From: Emydura subglobosa
Lineage: Eukaryota > Chordata > Testudines > Chelidae
Length of the DNA: 64,000 nt
Assembly (NCBI GenBank): GCA_007922225.1
Contig: ML679960.1
Location: forward strand, 572,032-636,031
Reading direction: 5' to 3'
The first letter of the stretch is position 1. Each line of letters starts with the position of its first letter. Positions 11,855-64,000 of this stretch are shown piece after piece. The position numbers and the translations under genes are program-made. Below the pieces are notes generated by a model. That model was not told the DNA's origin and made no database searches. It worked only from the letters and a program-made list of their open reading frames with translations.

Positions 11855-13245
11855 TAGAATCATAGAGTTGGAAGAGACCTCAGGAGGTCATCTAGTCCAA
11901 CCCCCTGCTCAAAGCAGGACTAACCTCAGCTATATCATCCCAGCCAGGGCTTTGTCAAGCCGCAGCTTAAAAACCTCCAAAGATGGAGATTCCATCACCT
12001 CCCTAGGTAACCCATTCCAGTGCTTCACCACTCTCCCAGTGAAAAACTTTTTCCTAATGTCCAACCTAGGCCTCCCCCACTGCAACTTGAGATGGTTTCT
12101 CCTTGTTCTGTCATCTACCACCACTGAGAACAGCCTAGCTCCATTCTCCCTGGAACCCCCTTTCAGGTAAAGACGGCTATCAAATCCCCCCTCATTCTTC
12201 TCTTCTGCAGACTAAACAAGCCTAGTTCCCTCAGCCTCTCCTCATAAGTCTTGTACTCCAGTCCCCTAATCATTTTTGTTGCCCTCCGCTGGACTCTCTC
12301 CAACTTGTCTACAACCTTTTTGTAATGGCGGGGTCCAAAACTGGACACAATACTCCAAATGCGGCCTCACCAATGCCGAATAGAGGGGAATAATCACTTC
12401 CCGCGATCTGCTGGCAATGCTCCTATTAATGCAGCCCAATATGCTATTAGCCTTCTTGGCAACCAGGGCACACTGCTGACTCATATCCACCTTTTTATCC
12501 ACTGTTACCCCCAGGTCCTTTTCTGAAGAACTGCTGCCTAGCTCATCGGTCCCCAGTCTGTAACTGTGTATGGGATTCTTCCATCCTAAATGCAGGACTC
12601 TACACTTGTCCTTGTTGAACCTCATCAGATTTCTTTTGGCCCAATCCTCCAGTTTGTTTAGGTCCTTCTGTATCCTATCCCTACCTTCCAGGGTATCTAC
12701 CACTCCCCCTAGCTTAGTGTCATCTGCAAACTTGCTGGGGGTGCAATCTACCCCATCCTCCAGATCATCAGTGAAGATGTTGAACAAAACCGGCCCCAGG
12801 ACCGACCCCTGAGGCACTCCGCTTCTGACCGGCTGCCAGCTAGGCATGGAGCCATTGATCACTACTCGTTGAGCCCTATGCTCTAGCCAGTTCTCGATCC
12901 ATTTTATAGTCCTTTCATCCAACCCATACTTCTTTAACTTGCTGATAAGAATACTGTGAGAGACCGTATCAAAAGCTTTGCTAAAGTCAAGGTATATCAC
13001 ATCCACCACTTTCCCCACATCCACGAAGCCAGTCACTTCTTCATAGAAAGCAATCAGATTGGTCAGGCATGACTTTCCCTTGGTGAATCCATGTTGACTG
13101 TTCCTGATCACCTTCCTTTCTTCGAAGTGCCTTAAAATGGATTCCTTGAGGACCTGCTCCATGATTTTTCCAGGGATTGAGGTGAGGCTGACTGGTCTGT
13201 AGTTCCCTGGATCCTCTTTCCTCTCTTCTTTGGGAAGAGGGTATA
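11855..13245 (-). mobile_element. CR1 LINE, 5'-truncated, long open reverse transcriptase frame
   Basis: The minus strand holds 298 open codons (13162-12266) of CR1 ORF2. In order they contain [55 protein letters not shown] and the intact catalytic FADDTK box, then the thumb region (LRFNK-type and [10 protein letters not shown]). A frameshift near 12300 moves the final residues ([20 protein letters not shown]) to another frame. The 3' UTR ends at the CR1 terminus at 11855. Upstream coding resumes weakly to about 13245, where the copy is truncated. The endonuclease and 5' half are missing, so it is not autonomous. Confidence 0.93.
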
Positions 13246-13299
13246 AGTACTGGGAATATCACATGGTATCTAGTTTTAATATCTATATCTCATATATCC

Positions 13300-13700
13300 A
13301 AGAGGGCCAGTGATACTGTCAGACAGAAGAAGGATTAAGATCAGAGGGCCTCAAGGTAGCCAGACCCCACTACGAGGGACTCAAAAAATAGACCAAGGAC
13401 CTGAGGGAACCTGAAGGAGGAAGAGACAGTCGTCACCTAGGAGTGGTAGCTATCATGCTTTGCTTACCAATCAGGATACTGTGTGGGGCCAGCATAGTTA
13501 CTGAGGGTTTATGCTTGGGAAACTGAGACTTACTAAGGAGAGGCATTGTATAGTCCTTTCTATTTGTCTGTGATATCTGCTTTTCAATAAACAATAGCTC
13601 GGCATTGAAGATACAGATTTTTTGGTCTTCACTGGCATGGCCACTGGGTGCCTAGTGGGCACATGAATTGATCTGAATTGGTCCCTGGCTCAACAAACCC
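13300..13700 (+). repeat. Possible LTR-like fragment
   Basis: A block beginning near TGATACTGTCAGACAG contains an AATAAA at about 13586-13591 followed by sequence resembling an R-U5 boundary, and ends near GGCTCAACA. TG...CA ends and a poly(A) signal suggest a long terminal repeat. No matching target duplication was found and no partner LTR is in the window, so this is tentative. Confidence 0.25.
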
Positions 13701-14985
13701 GTTGGACTAACAGTTGATTTATAACTTATTTATAAATGGAACATGAATAAAAAGTCTGACCAAAAATGAAATTTCACTACTAGAATTTAATCCCTGCTTT
13801 GAGTACTTTTTATATTATGGGTTCTATTTTCATTTAACGTTTATTTTTCTAGTAACTTTAACAGCAGTTATGGTCACATATTTAGCGGAGAGTAGGCCCT
13901 TTCACTGTTGATATTTTTAGAAGTATCATTTTGAAAGATTTTCAGTATTTCCTACCAGTTGCATAAATACAAAACGAACCAGAGATTTAACAAAATGCAT
14001 TTGCTAAAGTTATCTGTAAACTGCAGGGTTTTATATTATTATGAATTCGCCACTTGAGGTATACATAATTTCTTTCACTGAATTATATAAAGCATTATCA
14101 TACACAAAATAGGCAAAAACATCAATTAATCAAATTATATGTAACATGGTGGCCCAGATACAAGGGATTATAGAAGGAAAAAGCAATTGAACTATTAATA
14201 ATAACTCAAAGGCATAAATATGTGATGCTTTACAATGATTTCCACATGAAGGAAAACTAAATCACAAAATTTCATGTTTGCCACCCAAAGTGTTTGTGTG
14301 TGCACACGTTAATGAAAAATAATTTTACATGACTCTTCAAACACATTTAATCATTTTGATTTTAAAATGACTAACTCCCCAGCATTTTCTGTGTTTCTTT
14401 TAATATAAAAACGAACCTTTCTAAAAGCTGCTGTTAATATCCACAGGTCTTAATGACTCATTGATTTCTTAAGAGGGGGATTTCATCTCCTTTGTTCATT
14501 TTTCTATTATTATAATGAAATGCAGAAAGAAGAGTAACTTGTTTTTCCCAGAAATCTTCCTCCCAGAACAAAGTTTTGAACAAAATATTTTCACAAAATC
14601 TCATTTAATCTTCTTTTACAAGGCATGATAAGTCAGACTCCTAAGTAGAGCCTTATAAAATGACAAGTGACCATCTTAAAAGGAGAAAAAAATAGATTAA
14701 ATCTAATTTCAGGAAAGTCTTGAGTTCAGACAGGTTTCTACAAAAGCAACATTTCAAAGTTGCCTCTTACATTTCTAGATCCAGTCCAGGAAGTAATATT
14801 TTAGTTTATCACAGGTACCATAGTTCTCCCCACCCCATGGGTGAAGTTAGGAATCCACTGCATTATCAAGCTGTTTCATTATGTATATGTTTCAAATATA
14901 TGCCGTTAAGAACCCCAGCAGAATCCTTACGGGCTAGTTCTTATGTCCTCCTACTCTCCCAAAACTTATTAGCCTCACAAAAGAT
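13701..14985. other. Intergenic AT-rich DNA
   Basis: Downstream of the inferred SH3KBP1 poly(A) site. Very AT-rich; no gene or repeat family recognised. Confidence 0.4.
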
Positions 14986-15009
14986 AAAGAAACGAATAAC
15001 CTAGAGATC

Positions 15010-15015
15010 TTTATT
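15010..15015 (-). terminator. SH3KBP1: Candidate distal poly(A) signal of SH3KBP1
   Basis: The minus strand reads CCAGCAATAAAGATCTC, an exact AATAAA. It is followed within 15-45 bases by a U/GU-rich stretch (TTATTCGTTTCTTTATC, then TTTTGTGAGG) that fits a downstream element. Cleavage would fall near 14985-14998. Confidence 0.55.
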
Positions 15016-15781
15016 GCTGGAAAACCATGATGGGACTATACATTTTATTTAAAAAAATCTCAATGCAGTTGTTTAAAAACATTAAATAAAAGCATCTCAA
15101 TGACAAAATATGTAATTAGCACTTTTGTTTCAGTAACAACTGAGAATACAACTGTAATTTAAATCAAAGTTTGTAAGTTTCACTAACAAAAGTTGAAATG
15201 TCATACACTTTCATTACTTAGAAGCACAAGCTGTATCAAAGGAAATTGCCCCAGTGATAATGTTCTGTATTGCCATGCAGAACACCTGGTTGAGAATCCT
15301 TAAGGTAACACATGTGTATGCTGGGATGGTTCTGTGTGTTTAAACATATATAAAAGAATCCCCCATACAAATGAGTACCCGTCCAACTGTTCATGAATGG
15401 CATTGACAGATTGAGAAATAAGTTCCATCCACTCTTTAGAGCAGGACAGATAGTAAACTCTGATGTAGGAGCTCCAGGGTGGTATCAATTAATAACACTT
15501 GATACAATGAATAATAGAGCCTTTGTGCAATTTTTTCACTTCTTAATACTAGCATTATCAATCACGCATTCCACAAGCTGTGCAAAAATATCCATATTAA
15601 GCTGCTTCAGATAAACTCAATAAACAGACATGGTGGGTATTTGAGAAACGTATTAAAACCGTTCTCAGAGGCTAAATGAAACACGCTGCCATTGAAGAAT
15701 AGTCTTGAAATACCTTGTTTTCAGATTAAACTACCAGGAAAGAAACAGGTTACTTTCAAAGACTGAAATGCTCCATTACAA

Positions 15782-15808
15782 ACACACGCACACACACACA
15801 CACACACA
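15782..15808. repeat. (AC)n microsatellite
   Basis: A run of about 13 AC units with one G interruption, inside the inferred SH3KBP1 3' UTR. Confidence 0.9.
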
Positions 15809-16985
15809 AAGTAAACTTGATTTCCATAAAACCAGGGAAGAAAGCACAGCTGCTAAAATGAATTATAAAGAAATCTTTCTATTTCATCAATGTTAGAAAG
15901 CTTACAACAGAATGTGGCAAATGACATCACATAAATAGCAAGTTAAACATCATCACACAACAAAGAGAACCTTGTGCATGAAATAATACAACCTTTTAAT
16001 TGATTATTTTTAGTTTACTTTTATTTATTTTTGCTTTAGTAATGCATATTCTGTTCACTCAAAGTGTGCAAAAGTGGGGACGGAGGCAGGTGTTTAACTT
16101 TTCTAATGAAAAATCAAGCAGAGATGAATTTTCTAGCTGAATAAGAAGCCTATTAAACAGGAAAGCTAAAAAGCCACAGCTGGTAAGACAAAACTGCTCC
16201 CAACTTTATGCTGCCTTAGCACACCTCTGGCTACATTGTGGGAGCTATACATTAAATGAGTGACCTCTAGTGGACCTAAGTGACAGGTATCATGGCAGCT
16301 ACATTATTGAGATCTAGTGGTTTGTAACCAGCTCCAATTAGTGGATGGCAAAAAGAAGGCACAAATCATCGTAAATACAAGATTTTCTTTTCTTTTTCTT
16401 TTAAATATGCCATTGCACACAAACTTAAATTTATCTTGTAGATTATTTTTGGACATAAAATTGCATATGTAATAGAATTTAAAACATAACACAAAAAGTA
16501 AAATGTTCTACCTGAAGCAAAATAACACTCCTCCTACCCCCCAAACATCAACATTCATTCCTGGCTGTATGCAGTACAAATATTTTAGGAATCTGTGACA
16601 AAAGACAATTAAAAAAAGTCAAAATCATAAATCTTGTAAACGGATAATCTGAAATACATTTTATTTATGGAAAAATATCATCAAAATAGTACCACTATGG
16701 ACTAAACTGCCTGAGTTTTCATTTCATTTGTGATCTTGAAGTAGAGACTTTAGCACAATAAGATCAATTTCAGTCACAACCAGTGCCATATAGCGACTGC
16801 ATCCCGTGGAATTTTTTTCTCTTCACTGGAATTTGTGTTGTGCTATCAAAAACTCTTGTGCTAATCCTTTAAACAAAGGGATACTGAGGCAATTCTTAAA
16901 TCATTTGGCACAAAGTTATTTTGGCTGGGGCATAAATTTGAGTCTCAGTCATGATGAATAATGTAACATTCCATCTATCAAGTGT

Positions 16986-62100
<45,115 letters not shown>

Positions 62101-62908
62101 CTACAATACATTAAAATAAAATGTGAAAAATTAAATGTGCATGTATGCTGTACAGATTTATGGGTTGAAAGGCTGTTTGCCATAACCTCCTGCCTTTTAC
62201 TACTGCAGAACAATTTACTAGCGTTTCAGGTACGCAGTGCATTCCCTAAATGAAAGCTACAATTATCACCCTGGCTCATGTTGTGATGTGGAACAGTGAA
62301 ATAAGAACAATAACGTATGTGCTTAATCAAGGTTGGCTGGGCTTAACATAAAATGCCATTTCACCATTTGATCCATTAAACCAATAAGGCCTCTTAGCAG
62401 GTATGATATTACTTTTCTCTAATAAAATCATTTTATTTCACTACAATGAAACCAAAGAAATATATTTTAGAATGCATTCAAAGCAGTAATAAATCTCCTT
62501 TATTGTAATACTTAGGCTTTGAAATGTAAAATCTGTTCAAAGAGACCTTGACACATTAATAACTTTTACAATGACTAAATTTGGTCACAAGCCCATTTGA
62601 CCTGTTATATGCTTGTTCATTCTTAATTACCACCAATCTTTGATTAGCAATATGTTTACATCTAACCAGTAACTTCTTCAAGGCATCACCTTCTTCTGCA
62701 GTATTTCTTGAATAGCACAATATAGTGTGTATAAGAGAACAATTCCACTAAGGTGGTGACAACAAAAACATTGAGTTATGACATCATCAGATGACGCAGG
62801 CTGGAGGCACAAGCCAATTCTAAACAAAAAAAGAAAACTACATATTTTGGTAATGAATAATAATAGTAAAATAGAAAAACAAACTATCACAATTTAACAA
62901 GGTTTTTC

Positions 62909-62954
62909 ATTATTATTTATTATTAGTAGTAGTACTATTATTATTATTATAATA
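62909..62954. repeat. (TTA)n-type microsatellite
   Basis: An interrupted ATT/AGT trinucleotide run. Confidence 0.85.
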
Positions 62955-62974
62955 ACCAGAGATGGTAGACAATA

Positions 62975-64000
62975 TTGTTCAGCTGCTTATAACTGCCACA
63001 CAAATGGTTAAGGCTGAACTTTTCCATCCTGGGTGTTTGCCTCAAGCTGAATTTTCTTTGAAAATTTCAGCTAAAATAGTTCCGCCTTTTAAAAAATGAG
63101 ATTAGGGAAAATATGTTGTTTTGCTCATATTAAAAAATTGTTACAACCATTGGATTGAGAACGGCTAACACCCCCATATTTTGGAGCAAGGGCTTGACAT
63201 TTGGCAAGAGGTTGCCCTGGTGTCAGTGATGTGCCTTTTGCTGACCCTGTGAATATTCACCCAAATTTGGCCATCTTAAGCCTCTAAAAATCCACAGTTC
63301 ACAGGCTCAATTGATACTTGTTAGAGTTTGGAGGTAAATTCTCTGAAGATTCTGACTTCAGTGAGAATAATCCAATACAGGGCTGCAGGGGCTAAGGACT
63401 GAGCAAGACTTTCTTCAATTGTCCCGCCTGGCTCCTAAGAGCCATTGTAGTGCTGAACGCAGCAAAAGCAAGCAGGGAGACTGTCTCTCCTATGCTCTCC
63501 TTCCTGATGCCCAGGCAGCATGGAGGAGAAAGATAAGGCCCCCTACCTGGAACACTGGAATGCAGAGGGGTGGATGCAGAGGGGAAAATAGGAAAAGAGA
63601 GGAATGGATACAGGAGCTGGGGAAGTGGGGTAGCATAGGAGTGGGTGGTAATATATGTGCAAAGAGAAAGAGGGCAGAAGCCAAGGGGAAGGAGTGTTTG
63701 GAAAGGCATAGAGTGGGAGGGTAGCAGAAGACTGGGAGGGTCTGATGGGAGCAGAGGGGGACAGGATCAGGCTGGGGTCACAGGATCAGAACTGTCTGCA
63801 ATCACTAGAGAATACTCTCTTTCAGAACCTGGAATTGAACCCAGGAGTCATAAATCTCTACATTCCTCTGTTGTCAGAAAATAGCTGTGAAGCCCAATGG
63901 CAAAATGACTCATTCCTATCTTGTAGCTGGTCTACATAAAAGATAAGTCTACTTCTGCTTAACATTTACCCAACTCAAGTGGGAGAGGCCTCTCATGTGG
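62975..64000 (+). repeat. Long dispersed repeat, copy 2 of 2
   Basis: It has the same block order as 58850-60250: TGCTTATAACT at the start, CTGGGTGTTTGCCTCA, GATGCCCAGGCAGCATGGA, purine-rich tract, TGGAATTGAACCCAGGAGTC, CATTCCTCTGTTGTCAG, and AACTCAAGTGGGAGAGGCCT at the window edge. The purine tract is shorter here (about 63540-63770). The minus strand again has GGGTTCAATTCC at about 63831-63842. Confidence 0.65.

Larger units (their letters stand above)
14990..16985 (-). other. SH3KBP1: SH3KBP1 3' UTR (inferred)
   Basis: This follows the stop codon directly in the terminal exon. No further splice signal is needed and no interspersed repeat family is evident, as expected of a retained UTR. 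A (TG)n tract on the mRNA strand lies at 15782-15808. Other AATAAA-like hexamers on the minus strand near 16015-16035 and 16660 could give shorter forms. The distal end is inferred from the poly(A) signal at 15010. Confidence 0.6.
62101..64000 (-). other. SH3KBP1 intron, right edge of window
   Basis: No exon recognised between 62101 and 64000. It contains a (TTA)n run at 62909-62954 and repeat copy 2 at 62975-64000. Confidence 0.6.

Overview
This is AT-rich vertebrate nuclear DNA, most likely from a turtle or a closely related archelosaur. The evidence is a host gene split into short exons by kilobase introns with GT-AG junctions, several CR1 LINEs of the turtle/crocodilian type, MIR-type SINEs, hAT and PIF/Harbinger transposons, and many short MITEs ending in a GTCTACACT-like motif. 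The species call is an inference from repeat style. It has not been checked against a database.

Two host genes lie on the minus strand in the same orientation. From 62100 down to 16986 are the last ten coding exons of SH3KBP1 (CIN85). They run from the end of the third SH3 domain through the proline-rich region to the C-terminal coiled coil and stop. The ten exons join in one frame (1098 nt, 365 codons plus stop) and every junction is GT-AG. A 3' UTR of about 2 kb follows, down to a poly(A) signal at 15010-15015. After roughly 9.5 kb of repeat-filled intergenic DNA comes a CpG island (about 5000-6320) with the first coding exon of MAP3K15 (ASK3) at 5196-5523. The rest of MAP3K15 lies beyond the left edge and the 5' half of SH3KBP1 beyond the right edge. 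This neighbouring pair in the same orientation is also found on human Xp22.12.

Region by region: 1-1625 is a decayed hAT transposase with a BED finger. 3.1-4.8 kb holds a small hAT MITE, a CR1 3' end and another dispersed repeat. 5.0-6.3 kb is the MAP3K15 promoter and exon 1. 6.5-14.9 kb is intergenic with two larger CR1 copies. 15.0-17.0 kb is the SH3KBP1 3' UTR and last exon. 17-64 kb is SH3KBP1 introns packed with DNA transposons. The best preserved of these is a 4.1 kb Harbinger element (53928-58036) that carries remnants of both its transposase and its Myb-like partner, bounded by a TCA target duplication.

I found no new multi-gene system. The items most worth a second look are an 88-bp inverted repeat with only two mismatches at 49705-50027, two reptile tail repeats whose conserved core resembles a hammerhead ribozyme (6493-6529 and 24829-24866), a hairpin over the probable branch-point zone of an SH3KBP1 exon, and a family of MITEs sharing termini with the Harbinger element.
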